From Trichobilharzia regenti (lineage: Eukaryota; Platyhelminthes; Trematoda; Strigeidida; Schistosomatidae): a stretch of 64,000 nucleotides of DNA. Shown here one piece after another: positions 1 to 11,067 of the stretch (within the stretch, counting starts at the first letter, position 1; each line of letters begins with the position of its first letter). Made by a program: the position numbers and the translations under genes. The stretch covers positions 121,845,842-121,909,841 of the forward strand of contig OX235270.1 of assembly GCA_944472135.2 (NCBI GenBank), written 5' to 3'. The notes beneath the pieces were generated by a model. That model had not been told where the DNA came from. It saw only the letters and a program-made list of their open reading frames with translations, and made no database searches.

Positions 1-53
1 TGAAGAATTGTAGGACTTACACCAGTACGCCTACAACCCTTCTCAGGTTGACG
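1..53 (-). repeat. Hairpin motif downstream of gag stop
   Basis: Inverted repeat TTGTAGG (8-14) / CCTACAA (30-36) with a 15-nt loop. The same motif follows gag at the same distance in the second element, where it occurs three times. Confidence 0.7.
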
Positions 54-55
54 CT

Positions 56-2011
56 CTAGGTTGGAAAATCGTCGCAGAGTTCATTTGCTAACTTCCTTCT
101 ATGAGCTATATCCTCAAATCTGAACGGCAACACGCCCATGTCATTGTATCGTAGAATATAGATGACGAACAAACACACGACATATCTCATCAACCAAGTG
201 TAGAAACAGAGTAATTTACACCAAAGATAATAGCATTCAAATAGTAACTTGAAACTAGAAATGCCTTTATTCATGCAAGTCAATTTAACAATTACTCTCT
301 CGTTTACACTTGGCTTATTCTCACTAAACTGAGCAATATCTTTCGTCTTTTCAAACGCACCAATACTATCATAGTCATTGCACAAGATACTTGAGTTGAT
401 GGGTGTCTGTTTCATTGTGGATGACAGCACCAACGACGACTGATTGATATCGGTTGATGAAGTTAGCGGTGGATCAAAAGCTGTTGTTGCTCGGCTTTCA
501 GAAGTTTGTCTACCTATAAGACCACCACCACTGCTGTCTTTTACTATCAGCTCAGGTTTAGCACTAGCATCTGATGATAGGTGGGCTACATGCTGATCAA
601 TCACACTGACGGTCTCACAAGTATGCGTGCCTTCTGCAACTGAATCTGCATTTATTTCTACTTCACGTTCAAGTTGTACAGAACCTTTGTTCAACTTAGT
701 AGTAGTAGGCATATCCCTCATCTCATAATGATCAACCAAAGACAACTGTGGAGTATCATGATCATTATCACGAATATTCACTTTACCGTCAACTTCATCA
801 TTTTCAAACTCTTTAATAACAGAAGTAGACAATTTTGGTTCCTCCTCACAAATCCCCAAAGGTTTTATATCTTCACTCTGACTAGTTATACTTTGTAAAC
901 TTGTGGAGTCAGAACTCCACTCTGAAGCAGTAACTCTATTCTGTGACACTCTATTCAACAATGGCTTACCAGTTGCAACTACAGACTTCTTCACCGCACC
1001 GTTATCGTCACACAATTCGGAGTCAGACCTGGAGTTTACATTTAGCTTATCACTGAACTTGCTCACCGGTTCACAGTTCACTTCTGTATGCACCTCTTGC
1101 ACACGTGTACAACAAAACCGTGTTTGTCTTGCATCTTGTAACTTATCTGTTGAGGATGTACTACGAAACCTGTTACACTCACTAGGTCTATATGCATTAC
1201 TAGACATCATGGAGTCTTCTCGATATCCACCTCTCTGAGGCCTACTCGTCATCAATGATTGCATTTCGTTCTCAGACTGCTCTATTCTAGGGGTGAGATG
1301 TAATAGACTGGCGAACTTGCTCATAGATTGATTGACGCTATCTTTTACCAGTTTCAGGATATCATCAAACTTTGGCTCGATACCCTCATCCTCCATACGG
1401 GAGCTTATCTTCACCCACTTCCTTTGCAGTCGAGTAGGTAGACGTCTTGCTATTACTTCTAGGATAAAACTCGAGTTGAGGTCACTCATTCGATTCATCG
1501 AAATCATTCCATTCTTGTAAATTAGCAAATTATCTAAAAACTCAGTGAGTGCCTGGGAGTCATCCTGTAATTGACCACCATTACCCTTAACAGCCTCGAA
1601 TAATTTCCCTGCAATCATCGAAGGTCTTCCAAACCTTTGACGTAATATGCTCATAGCCTCGTAGTAGCCCTCTTTTGGCTTCATAAACTTACAGCACTGT
1701 ATAGCTCTTGCAGCATCTCCAGTGCAATATCTCATCAAATACATTAACTTCAATTCATCACTTAATAGAAAACTACTCAACATGATCTCAAACTCCTTTA
1801 CAAATTGTAAATAATCAGCTGGGTTTCCATCAAAACACCGTGGTTCTAATTTAGGGAGTTTGATGTTCCTATTATCCCTGAACGGCGAAACAGTAACATC
1901 AACCATGTCATGCTTAACATCAGACACATCGTTACAATTAACAGACAAGTCAACATGACTTACTTTCCTGTTTGCATCCAAGACACTCTGTCCCTTCTTT
2001 GACCCAGGCAT
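56..2011 (-). CDS. gag: Gag-like protein of BEL/Pao-type LTR element
   Basis: An intact 651-residue ORF. Residues about 50-210 resemble the DUF1759 gag domain of BEL/Pao elements: a KLPKL...F(D)GNP..Y..F...FE block, then LMRYCTGDAARAI, ILRQRFG and ARRLPTRLQRKW segments. This domain is known to form the structural shell of the retrotransposon particle. The middle (about 250-560) is Ser/Thr-rich and low in complexity. No CCHC zinc knuckle is visible. Near residues 588-620 is a strongly hydrophobic stretch rich in Tyr, Trp, Cys and Leu, which could be membrane-associated, followed by a charged tail ending DDFPT. The ATG opens a MPGSKKG start that the second copy shares (ATG CCT GGG). The stop lies about 20 bp before a hairpin motif, as in the other copy. 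The ORF has no frameshift, unlike almost every other TE ORF here, so this insertion may be young. Confidence 0.82.
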   Translation of the reverse strand: MPGSKKGQSVLDANRKVSHVDLSVNCNDVSDVKHDMVDVTVSPFRDNRNIKLPKLEPRCFDGNPADYLQFVKEFEIMLSSFLLSDELKLMYLMRYCTGDAARAIQCCKFMKPKEGYYEAMSILRQRFGRPSMIAGKLFEAVKGNGGQLQDDSQALTEFLDNLLIYKNGMISMNRMSDLNSSFILEVIARRLPTRLQRKWVKISSRMEDEGIEPKFDDILKLVKDSVNQSMSKFASLLHLTPRIEQSENEMQSLMTSRPQRGGYREDSMMSSNAYRPSECNRFRSTSSTDKLQDARQTRFCCTRVQEVHTEVNCEPVSKFSDKLNVNSRSDSELCDDNGAVKKSVVATGKPLLNRVSQNRVTASEWSSDSTSLQSITSQSEDIKPLGICEEEPKLSTSVIKEFENDEVDGKVNIRDNDHDTPQLSLVDHYEMRDMPTTTKLNKGSVQLEREVEINADSVAEGTHTCETVSVIDQHVAHLSSDASAKPELIVKDSSGGGLIGRQTSESRATTAFDPPLTSSTDINQSSLVLSSTMKQTPINSSILCNDYDSIGAFEKTKDIAQFSENKPSVNERVIVKLTCMNKGISSFKLLFECYYLWCKLLCFYTWLMRYVVCLFVIYILRYNDMGVLPFRFEDIAHRRKLANELCDDFPT

Positions 2012-2155
2012 TGTTGAACTTGACCCAATTCCAAAAACGTTCCAGATATTGCTTGTTCAAAGAGGACTTGACCGGCACCAGGAAAAATGAACGGTGACTA
2101 TCCAAACTTTCACCAACTGTTTGAATCCGCCAGATCTGTTTCTATCGTCAGAAAC

Positions 2156-2513
2156 TGTCAATCACGTCTCATAAACCGTTAATGCCCAGCTCTCGCTACG
2201 CTCGGGCCCACGCTGTTCCTTGAAGATTTCAGAAACGCTTAGTTATAACGGACGAAAAAACCAAAACACCGATTGGCCGCTTGATATTTCTTTATTGTTA
2301 CACCAACATATAAAAGGAATAAGCGAACTAAGGTCTGAAAACAAATATTACAATAATAAATCATTGTATTACTTCTGACGATGTTTCACTCTTCTTTCTG
2401 AACAGCGACCGATGAGACGATGACTGTCGTATTGATGCCTCTGCGAAAATTGGGGAAGTTGATTTTAAGCAAACAACCAAGAATTGATCGTTCAATCTTC
2501 AACTCCATTGACA
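2156..2513 (-). repeat. LTR (358 bp), 5' LTR of the minus-strand element
   Basis: Begins TGTCAAT and ends ATTGACA, so the two ends form a short inverted repeat. Near-identical 358-bp copies occur at 6832-7189, 26851-27208 and, cut by the window, from 63829, all in this orientation. More diverged plus-strand relatives flank the element at 11068-15204. Just inside the LTR no convincing tRNA primer-binding site was found. Confidence 0.85.
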
Positions 2514-2514
2514 A

Positions 2515-5455
2515 TCGTCATTTGAAGCAGAACTACTGGGTGCTGAACCATATTCGGGGCTGACTAACGAACTTAAATACTTCAAATGCTACTTCAACTC
2601 TCATCTTTACGTAATCCTCATAAATGCTAGATCTGTTCTAAATAAATTGCCGATGCTCAGAGCACTCACAGTAATATACAAACCCCCTGTAATTGTCATC
2701 ACTGAATCTTGGTGTCATTCGGACATCCTGGATGAAGAAATAAGCTTAGATAACTACACACACTTTCGGTGTGACAGGGAAGGTGGTAAGGGAGGGGGTT
2801 GTCTCATGTACTTTCTGAATGCACTTACTGTATCACAGCTAGAAAGTAGTACACTTAACATGCCTGAGACTCTATGGGTTAATGTACACTTAAATAACGT
2901 AACAGCATTAATTGGATGCACCTACAGAGCACCTGGCACCTTTAGTAATTACGAGACCCAACTTATTAATACTCTGGAGCAATTATCCGACTTACAATAC
3001 GATCATAAGATCCTATGTGGGGACTTTAACTTACCTGAAATCAACTGGGATATACCCACAGGCCCAACTAAATTTGATAAGTTCTTAGACACACTGGATA
3101 TACTTGGCTGGAAACAAACTGTCACTACTCCCACAAGAGGTAATAACGTACTAGACTTAATCTTCTGCCACAATATAAGCCCCCTTTCAACGCTAGTAGG
3201 TTCTGAGTTTCCAGGGAGCGACCACAAAACAGTGATGTGTGCACTGCCAATTCCGCTGAGTAGCAATGCATCTCATACCTCCACTTCACAACAAGTAAAA
3301 TATAGGAACTATAGTAAGGCAAACTGGGCCTTAGTTGAATCGATGCTAAGATCCTCCAAATGGGATGAATACTTCACTACTGATGACCTATCGAGAGCCC
3401 TAACCATCTTCTACCATAACTCTAACACATGCTTAGATGCTGTCATTCCACTCCAAACACTAAAGGTTTCCCCACACAGAAAGTCATTCATAAAACCAAA
3501 GGATCGTACGAAACTGAAGAGACTCTCAACAAGTTACTTCAAACACCACGACTTTGGCACTCTAGGTCTAATACTTAACACCCTTAGCTCCATCTCACAA
3601 GCTCGAGATTTCCGTATGAGAAAGGAAGAACGCATCGCAGTAGCCAGTCCTGCTAGAGTGTATGCACTCACAGAAATCTTAAGGAAGCGAATGAATCGCA
3701 AAAATCACAGCATTTCTCTCCTCATAGACAAAGGTAGGCTATGCACTAACTCTGCAGACATATGTGAACTATTCAACAAAACGTTTGCAGGTAACTACCT
3801 TAAGCCCTCAGTCCAGCTACTCGATATACACCCTATTACTAATATGGCACAAACTCCATCTCCACTCACACCAAACCAAATTAGCACTGTTGAATTCACT
3901 TACGCTAATATTAACCAAACTATAAGAACCCTCAAAAGTTCAAAAGGTTTCGGTACCGACGGTATATCATCTTACTTCTATAAATATGGTGGCCCTGACA
4001 TTCCTCTACTGCTGCTTAAAATATTCACAATGTCCCTAGAAACCCAAACTTACCCTGACATATGGAAGACAACATTCATTATGCCTAAACACAAATCTGG
4101 CTCGAAAACTGAAGTCAGTAACTACCGGCCGATCAATATCACACCTATAGCATCTAGAATCATGGAGAGACTAGTCAAAGATAACTTAATCAAACATATG
4201 CTTAGCTGCAATATTATAAGTCCGAACCAACATGGATTCCTGAAATCCAGATCATGTTTAACATGTCTTCAATTTTGTAACCAGCAGTCGTGACAGACGG
4301 CAACTAGTACTTGTCATCTACTTTGACATTTCTAAGGCATTTGACCGTGTTGACCATTTACTGCTAACAAATAAGCTGAACTCCTTAGGAATACGTGACC
4401 CATTATTAGGATGGCTTAAATCATTCCTTAACAATAGGTCCCAAATAGTTAAACTCGGGTCTGCAACCTCCAAACCTAGCCCTATCACTTCTGGTGTAGT
4501 ACAAGGTAGTGTCATTGGACCCCTCCTATTTACACTATACATCAATGACATATGCGCTTGCTTCACGCACGGGAAACCATTCATCTTTGCAGATGACCTA
4601 AAAGTAGCTTATACATTCCAATGTGATGACTTAGGGAACTTCGAGAATGTAGTGCAGAAGGAATTAGATAAAATGACTGCTTGGTCGTCCCTATGGAATC
4701 TCCAATTTAATCTGAACAAATGTGGCTGGATCTGCTTCGGCGCACCCTCAATTGACCTGAAATTAACGCTCCAATCTGCTAACCTAACCAGACTCCGAAG
4801 TGTCGTTGACCTAGGCCTGAGGTACTCTAGTGACTTGACATTCTCTGAGCAAGTAGCATCACAGACTAGAAAATCGAGGATGCTCTTAGGATGCATACTC
4901 AGGAACTTTCACGACAATGAAGCCAAGCTAATTCTGTACAAAACATGTGTCAGACCACTACTAGAATACTGTCCATTTATTATAAGCAGCACTCGCACAC
5001 GTGACAAGCTAAGGATGGAAAGTATCCAACGATATTTTACCTCAAAACTGCTTGGCTACGATTGTAAGAAAGACTACATCTCACGGTGCATGATCCTAAA
5101 ACTTGACCCACTTTGGACAAGGCGACTTATTATAAACCTAATATTCTTCTTTAAGGTCCTTCACAAAATATCATTCTCAGGTAACAGGGACATACAATTC
5201 GCACAGGAAGGTTCTTACGATCTGCGTAACCAAACTTCCACAGTGACAACTCATTCTTTTAAGTCAACACTCCGTGAAAACTTCTTCACAGTCATGTATT
5301 CTAAAATATGGAATAGCCTGCCCCTAGATGTCAGAACTTGCTCTTCGGTTACAAGCTTCAAACGCTCTCTATACAGACTGTTTCACTCTACTGATTATAT
5401 TAATAAACTATTTACTCCTAGAACGAATCAACTACTAATCTACTACAGCACCTAA
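2515..5455 (+). pseudogene. CR1-type ORF2: APE endonuclease plus reverse transcriptase, one frameshift
   Basis: Frame 1 is open from the LTR junction to a TGA at 4291-4293, then coding continues in frame 2 from about 4289 to the stop at 5453-5455, so a one-base indel lies near 4265-4290. The endonuclease half shows LINARSVLNKL near 2617-2649, ITESW, GGKGGGCLMYF, a CGDFNLPEINW metal-site block and GSDHKTV. The RT half shows NYRPINITP, a HGFLKSRSC block, FDISKAFDRVDH, GVVQGSVIGPLLF and the catalytic FADDLKV. The C-terminal part ends with IWNSLP and FKRSLYRLF motifs typical of CR1/Jockey RTs. The family nicks target DNA and copies its RNA there. Codons continue upstream of the first possible start, so the N-terminus is probably truncated. 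Confidence 0.82.
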
Positions 5456-6254
5456 AAGACGCACTTCAACACCCTTAGCAATCTGAAAACTATAATAAAC
5501 TAACAGCATGGATGCATAAAGACTTAGTACGGAACATACAGGATTAGTTTACCCTGAGAAATAGGACCTGTCACTCTACCGTAACCTTCAAACGCTTTCT
5601 ATATTAACTGTTTCGGCCCAATGACCATCCCAACCAGACCGCACCACTTATTTCTAAAACGCATCAGTTATTAGAACACTAAAACGCTGAGACTCATTAA
5701 TATATATAATGACACTAAATAAACTCTAAGACTTCGCATAAATACGTGAAAACACAACTGCAATATAGAAAACTATTTACTAAAGTATAACATACAATTG
5801 ACATAAACATTTATATATGCATGAAATATTAAATGTCCTTTTCATGTTCACATACTTTCTCTTTCTGGTATTCTGCTGCTCCTATTCATCTTTTGGTCGA
5901 GGTCGAACAACCCTGCACCTAAACTGAAATGAGGATTAATTCCAAACAGTCTACCTCATAACCACTCAAATTCCATGAACGATCCAACTCTACCATTTGA
6001 AGACGCTGGCGAACATGCTGTAAATGAGTATTCATGATCTGAAATGAAGAAGCAACTGGTTTTCAAACAGTTTTCAACATTTTTACTCAACTTACGAATA
6101 CAGTCCGCCATGCAGACACAAATGGAGCAAATGGAGAATTCTGGAAACGACCTCAGCACCATTTGATGCAGTAAAACAACCCAACATGACCTTATCTAGT
6201 TTTCATATCCACGATCAAATTTCTTTCCTGTTATAAAACTACGATAAGACTGCT

Positions 6255-6604
6255 GAAAAATGGAATAAATATATCACTGATCTCAACATAATACATCAAT
6301 AAACTGTTCACAACAAAGTTATATAAGAGAATTGACTTCAAGCTTTATTTTTCCCAGATATTTGTATTACATTCATCTGATGTCTGGGTTTTTTGTTAAT
6401 GTGAAGACAATATTTCTATATCTCTTTATGTGCTACACAAACAGACTTTATAGCAGACTGTTCCGACTGACTCTAACGTCAGAAAGAACAACCAAACTGT
6501 AAATTCACCATACATCAAATTATATGTAATTTATATAATAACTTATCCATGCCTGTACAATTGACATGTTCCTGCATGAACAGGAAGAAATATATATATA
6601 TGTA
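6255..6604 (+). repeat. T-family tail repeat, copy T1
   Basis: Contains a CTTCAAGCTTTATTTTT block, hairpin CCCAGA/TCTGGG (6353-6388), AATGTGAAGACAATATTTCT, hairpin TTCCTG/CAGGAA (6569-6586) and an AT-rich end. At least nine more copies occur in the window. The 5' segment (ATGGAATAAATAT...) matches the 5' segment of copy T7. Confidence 0.75.
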
Positions 6605-6831
6605 GGGTACATGTTTTTATCTGGCATAAACTGGATCTCCATTCACTTTCCGAATTGATCTCGAGTTCACTTGGAATAAGCTAGTTGAGCACATCTGTAT
6701 AGAGAGAAAAGAGTGAAAGTAGTTAAACACATGCTTCTTAAGGTTAAGGGATACATTTATTTGATATGGTTGTATTATTACTAGTTGTCTGTCTAAGTTA
6801 ATGATTGATTCGTTGCGATAATAATACCTAT
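6605..6831. other. Unassigned AT-rich spacer
   Basis: No coding or repeat signal recognised between the T1 tail and the solo LTR. Confidence 0.5.
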
Positions 6832-7189
6832 TGTCAGCCAACTCACAAAAACTGTCACTGTCCAACTATTACTACGCTGGACCTAACGCTGTCTGCAGAA
6901 GGCTTTCAGAAAGAATTTGTAATAACCAACGCAAAAATCAGAACACTGATTGGCGACTCGAGAATCCTTTATTCTTACGTCAATACGTAACCAACGAAAA
7001 GGTTATTACACACAAGGTCTAAGAATAAATGTTATAACAATAAATCATGGCAATACTTCTGATAGTTTTTTGTCTTCCTGTGAACAGCAAACGATGACTG
7101 TTGGACTGATGACTCCCGCGAAAAATAATGAGGAGCAAATATGAGCAAACAGCCACGAATTGATCGTTCAATCTTCAACTGCACTGACA
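6832..7189 (-). repeat. Solo LTR of the gag-only BEL family
   Basis: TGTCAGCC...ACTGACA, 358 bp, same orientation as the LTR at 2156-2513 but visibly diverged. No internal region is adjacent. The flanking 5-mers (CCTAT and CTTCG) do not match, so no target duplication is retained. Confidence 0.75.
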
Positions 7190-8406
7190 CTTCGCGACTA
7201 TGTATTTTGCTAAGACGATATATAACTCGAAACAATTTATAGTCGCAATACCTCCTCTACAATTTGAACATATTTACTTCATTTGACTACAATATAATCT
7301 TTACCAATAAGCTTCTCCGAATATCTGCTCCTACTTTGTATTTCAAAGATAGCTTCATATACTCTATACCCTACAGATAACGCAAGGCTAATATTCGCTC
7401 TTCTCAAGTAAAATATACAAACGAATAACGTGGAATAGATTTATTGATGAATTAATATGTAATACAAAATCAATGACACTGCGGGAATCTTCCTTAGCGC
7501 CCAACTTCATGAAATCCCCGAAAGTAGCCATCATCCGAAAAAGAAATTAAGCAATTAAAAGATGTAAACATTGTTACCATTATAAATACAAAATTTGAGG
7601 GATAGAAAATACTAAATAATGCGCCAAATTGTGTATGCTAACGTCATTCAATATTTTTCAAGCAGACGATATGGACATTTTATCTGCCTGTAAAAACCAA
7701 ATCTGTGCAGTACAAGAAGAAAATAACATGTGAGAACAATTCCTGAGTGCTTCTGTTGATTTTCTTTAAATAACCAATTGTAAAGAACCTTTGAAACCAG
7801 CACCTAACGTGCACAACAAATTAAGTAAAAACGACTAACAAAACTAACTAGTCTACCTTATCCTGTCTATGAATAGTACTTTTAACTGCAAAAAACATGA
7901 CTAAAAGTCGTTATAATATGTGTCTTCTGAACGGAAAAGTACGTATTTCAACAATTTGTAAATTGGCCGTAAATTACGACCGGTTGAGGACACCATCATT
8001 TGCTGTTTAATCTATAAGTGTAAAAGTGTATAAAACAACGAAAAATTGCCTAACTTTGAGGTTTTTTCAATAAATAAAGCCAATATCCATCAGCTGATCA
8101 AATCGCCTACGGCTGTCTACAGGCTGCCGAGAGGAAAAAGCACGTCGTATTCAAGGAGCGCGTGATAGGTCCGATAGTCCTTATAACATAACATAACATA
8201 ACTGATCGTATTAGTAAAAATAGCTTTCATTTCTCGAAAACACCCGTTTATAAGAATATATATACTATCAGTATTATTATAATTATTATTCCACATTGAG
8301 TACAATTCACTCGTGATGCTACGATGAAAATGCTGACAAAACTATACAAGTGTATCACTTATTTTACCAAATTTAGATATAAATCAAGAATTAGACTCGA
8401 TGCTGT
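7190..8406. other. No gene recognised
   Basis: AT-rich sequence with only short shadow ORFs. A short (ATAAC)n-like run occurs near 8183-8203. Nothing else identified. Confidence 0.5.
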
Positions 8407-8768
8407 ATACACTAAAGTTATATGGGGGAACGGCTTCAATCTTTATTTTTTCCCAAGTATTTTTAATCCATCCAAAACATACTTGGATTTTTTGCTAATA
8501 CGAAGACAATATTTCTATACTTCTTGATGTGCTTCATTGAATGACTAGTTATCACATTGTTTTCACAAACCAAAGACAAGAACGACAGCAACCATGCAAT
8601 TTAACCATACCAATATTGGTGTGTCCTACACTGGTAGGAAAAAATATGTATTTTATTAAATCACCATTATCAAGTATACTTGCTAATCGTATATGTAATT
8701 TATCATATTGATGATGCCCGTAAACTGGCGTCCCTCATGTACAAAATGAGAATATATTATTATTTAAG
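8407..8768 (+). repeat. T-family tail repeat, copy T2
   Basis: Longer form with both 3' modules: hairpins CCAAGTA/TACTTGG (8453-8486), TCCTAC/GTAGGA (8624-8639) and CTCAT/ATGAG (8734-8750), ending in (ATT)n. Confidence 0.75.
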
Positions 8769-9429
8769 CGCCACTAACTACCAGTGGAATGCGATAGCAC
8801 CAATGACCTTCAGACGCTCTCTAAGCAAGTGAAACCTGGCGGCTGAAATTGTCCGTCACGTCCAAGGTCATTGGTAGAGTGAGGCGCTCGTAGGTCATTT
8901 TCGTCCATGTTAGTCGGCCATGTTGGATTGCAGTTCCGTAGCCGTTCGTTTACACATTAGATTTCATGTTTATCCTACATTTATTCACAACTTATCTTGA
9001 TGCGAATTGTTTAGGAATGTCGCGTTTCACCTCATTTTTGTTTCCGTTGCTATTAAAATGAATTATTTCGTTGGTTTCGAAAGTTTTTACTACCAGGTCA
9101 GTGCACTCCTTCCACTGTAATAGTTCCATACGCTTCTTCCATGTGGCTTTCAATGTTTTAGTTGTTTTTCAGGGCAACTCTAAAGGATAGCAGCCTAAAC
9201 CGAAATGACCTACCAACGCACAAGTGACCTTGGCAAGGACAACTTTGATCAATCAGAAGGCTAAAAAACGGCGCGTAATTTAAAAATCGTCTATATAAGT
9301 AATGCAATGTTAAAAAACATTTACAATAGATAACGTTCTCGTTTTGTTGCTAAAAACCTCCCAATTTCTCATAGGAGTCTTGATACTCATGTTAAACCAA
9401 GTCCTGTAGATAAACTCATCGGGATAACT
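8769..9429. other. Unassigned; contains a foldback
   Basis: No ORF of interest. An inverted repeat lies near 8766-8888 (CCAATGACCTT and AAGGTCATTGG, with GCGCC/GGCGC further out). Confidence 0.4.
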
Positions 9430-9720
9430 GTATATCATTGCAGTTCTTGATCCATTCACAGATCTGATACGTTTTTAAGGTGACTCCAGAAACTTTCGAT
9501 GGAACTAGTGTGAGTTCCATCAAAAGGATTGAGAAAACCATTTATATGGTTGACCACTTCATGAATACGGCCCAGATTCGACAAGTGACTGTGACTACTC
9601 CACTCATCTGTATGAATAGTCTTCTCAGGTAGCACTAAGCAGTGAATAATAAGCAATAATACCCCTGCACTTCAATTAGGGATGGCCTCAAATTATCCTT
9701 TCTGGAGGCTGGTGTCAGAC
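9430..9720 (-). pseudogene. Merlin-type (IS1016-like) transposase fragment
   Basis: The minus-strand ORF 9656-9456 reads IHTDEWSSHSHLSNLG, IHEVVNHINGF, GTHTSSIESFWSHLK. This is the C-terminal part of an IS1016/Merlin DDE transposase: the second catalytic Asp in TDEW and the final acidic residue in IESFW are both present. Upstream sequence to about 9990 on the same strand has weak further similarity but is broken. No terminal inverted repeats or target duplications were identified, so this is a dead piece. A second, more damaged piece lies at 62657-62945. Merlin elements are known from schistosomes; the family call rests on the TDEW...VNH...THT..IE.FW signature. Confidence 0.7.
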
Positions 9721-10339
9721 ATTCCCAGTGCCCATTACTGATTCGCACTCAATCTCCCTCGATTATATTTTCTTTTTATCAAACGTACCTAAAGAATCTG
9801 TAAATTAAAAACGAACGACGTACGTTACTGAACTGATTTTCTTGTTCGGCACCCATTTCACCAACAAATATACCCATCGATGCACCTGTTGTATCTTTGA
9901 ATATCAATGACACCTCCAAATTGGCAATTTTTCGACCTTCCTATCAGTCGGTTCTCCTAACAGTAATCAAAACAAGATCTTGAGCGAATTTGAAATGGAA
10001 AAGGTGTACAGCACCCATAAGTACGTATGGATAAAACAGAGTCACCTGATTGTTCGCTCATGGTCATTTGTTCGTTCTCTAGGTCGCTCCGGCTAGGGCT
10101 GCTGTTCCTTAGAGTTTCCTTTTTCAGATATTTATGAATTAGTACTGTGTAAAAGTTTAGGAAATTATGAAGATGAACATTTGTCAGTGGCAGAAGCTGT
10201 TGTTTTCAGTTCATTTGTTGGTTTCAGTTTTTGTTACTGGCTGATTTGGTTACCTAACATGTAGAAATCTGGAAAACTAATCTCTTTTGCGTTCATGTTT
10301 ACAGCATGCAACAATCTAGGAGGGGATTTAGTGAGGAGA
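9721..10339. other. No gene recognised
   Basis: The part up to about 9990 may be decayed upstream transposase sequence on the minus strand. Nothing else identified. Confidence 0.4.
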
Positions 10340-10547
10340 GCACGATAAGAGTTTATTTTTTTATTTTTTATTTTACAGCTTGATTCCACACTGTATTTTT
10401 GGTACAAGTATGGAATTTTCAGCATGGGTATCGGTAGCCCAAATTTCGCAGGCTGACCATAGATATCGTGTGTGCGTCGGTAGGGGATCGAACCCAGGGC
10501 CATGTACATGGTCGGTGAGAGTCCTAGCCACTGTGCTCCCGACGCAC
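10340..10547 (-). mobile_element. tRNA-derived SINE
   Basis: On the minus strand, a 72-nt tRNA-like head (10545 to 10474) is followed by about 100 bp of unrelated body and an A-rich (AATAAAAAA) 3' tail near 10345-10375. The head has a perfect 7-bp acceptor stem GCGTCGG/CCGACGC, a box A-like AGCACAGTGGCTAGG and a box B GGTTCGATCCCC. The T-stem has two mismatched pairs and no good anticodon arm forms, so this is a SINE promoter region, not a working tRNA gene. Confidence 0.75.
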
Positions 10548-11067
10548 TGCTGATTATAAAAATCCTAGCACTGAGATGTATCTGAATTACGCACACTGGT
10601 AGTCAATCACTGAATAAAATCTACGTGACGATATTGCTGGCCAGTATACTTCTAAGTCAGGCAAGTTAATTTGAAAACATCCTCCAGAATAAACAGACGA
10701 AGTATACGGTAGTTATCAGTGAAATCAAAATAGAAATGGCCCAGTGTTGGCGAAAATATGAAAGTCAATTTAGACAGACAACCAGCAGAAGTTAAACTGA
10801 TTTGTGCGATGATACATAAACATGAAACCCACTGCCTGTTATGTTTTACAACACTGGAAGTGAAAAAAAGTTAGTACACACGACTAATGCCAACGGGTTA
10901 TTATTTTTTTCTGCAAAAGCCTACAAACTTTATATCTAAAGATTATTAAAAGTTTAAGTGTGACTGCTGAAACAAAAAATAACGTGTTCGTAATCAAAAA
11001 AGTTGGGCAAAGTTTTCAAAGAACATAATCCTGGAGAATTCAGAACCTGGGTTGAAGTAGAAAAAAG
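10548..11067. other. No gene recognised
   Basis: AT-rich sequence up to the start of the second LTR element. Nothing identified. Confidence 0.5.

Larger units (their letters stand above)
1..2513 (-). mobile_element. BEL/Pao-type LTR retrotransposon, left part outside window
   Basis: Read on the minus strand: 5' LTR (2513 to 2156), a leader of about 145 bp, the gag ORF (2011 to 56), then the first copy of a hairpin motif at the window edge. A complete relative lies at 11068-15204 on the plus strand with the same LTR, leader, gag and hairpin. No protease, reverse transcriptase, RNase H or integrase is visible, but the left end is cut by the window, so this copy alone cannot show that pol is absent. 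The outer flank on the right is CR1 sequence starting at 2514. Confidence 0.85.
2514..6604 (+). mobile_element. CR1-type non-LTR retrotransposon
   Basis: Endonuclease/reverse transcriptase coding region (2515-5455), then about 0.8 kb of AT-rich 3' sequence, ending in a T-family tail (about 6255-6604). The right-hand extent is uncertain: the tail may be this element's own 3' end or a separate insertion. The left edge abuts an LTR exactly at 2513/2514, so either the LTR element inserted in the CR1 5' region or the CR1 is 5' truncated there. Other pieces of this family lie at 18385-19283, 19681-19860, 25806-28390 and 63181-63828. Confidence 0.75.

Noticed and set aside
903..1238. Plus-strand ORF of 111 codons
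   Set aside because: Shadow of the intact gag on the minus strand.
2150..2156. tRNA primer-binding site next to the 5' LTR
   Set aside because: The bases following the LTR do not start with TGG and match no tRNA 3' end that I could recognise.
10474..10545. Functional tRNA gene
   Set aside because: The acceptor stem and boxes fit, but the T-stem has mismatches, no anticodon arm forms, and a SINE body with an A-rich tail follows.
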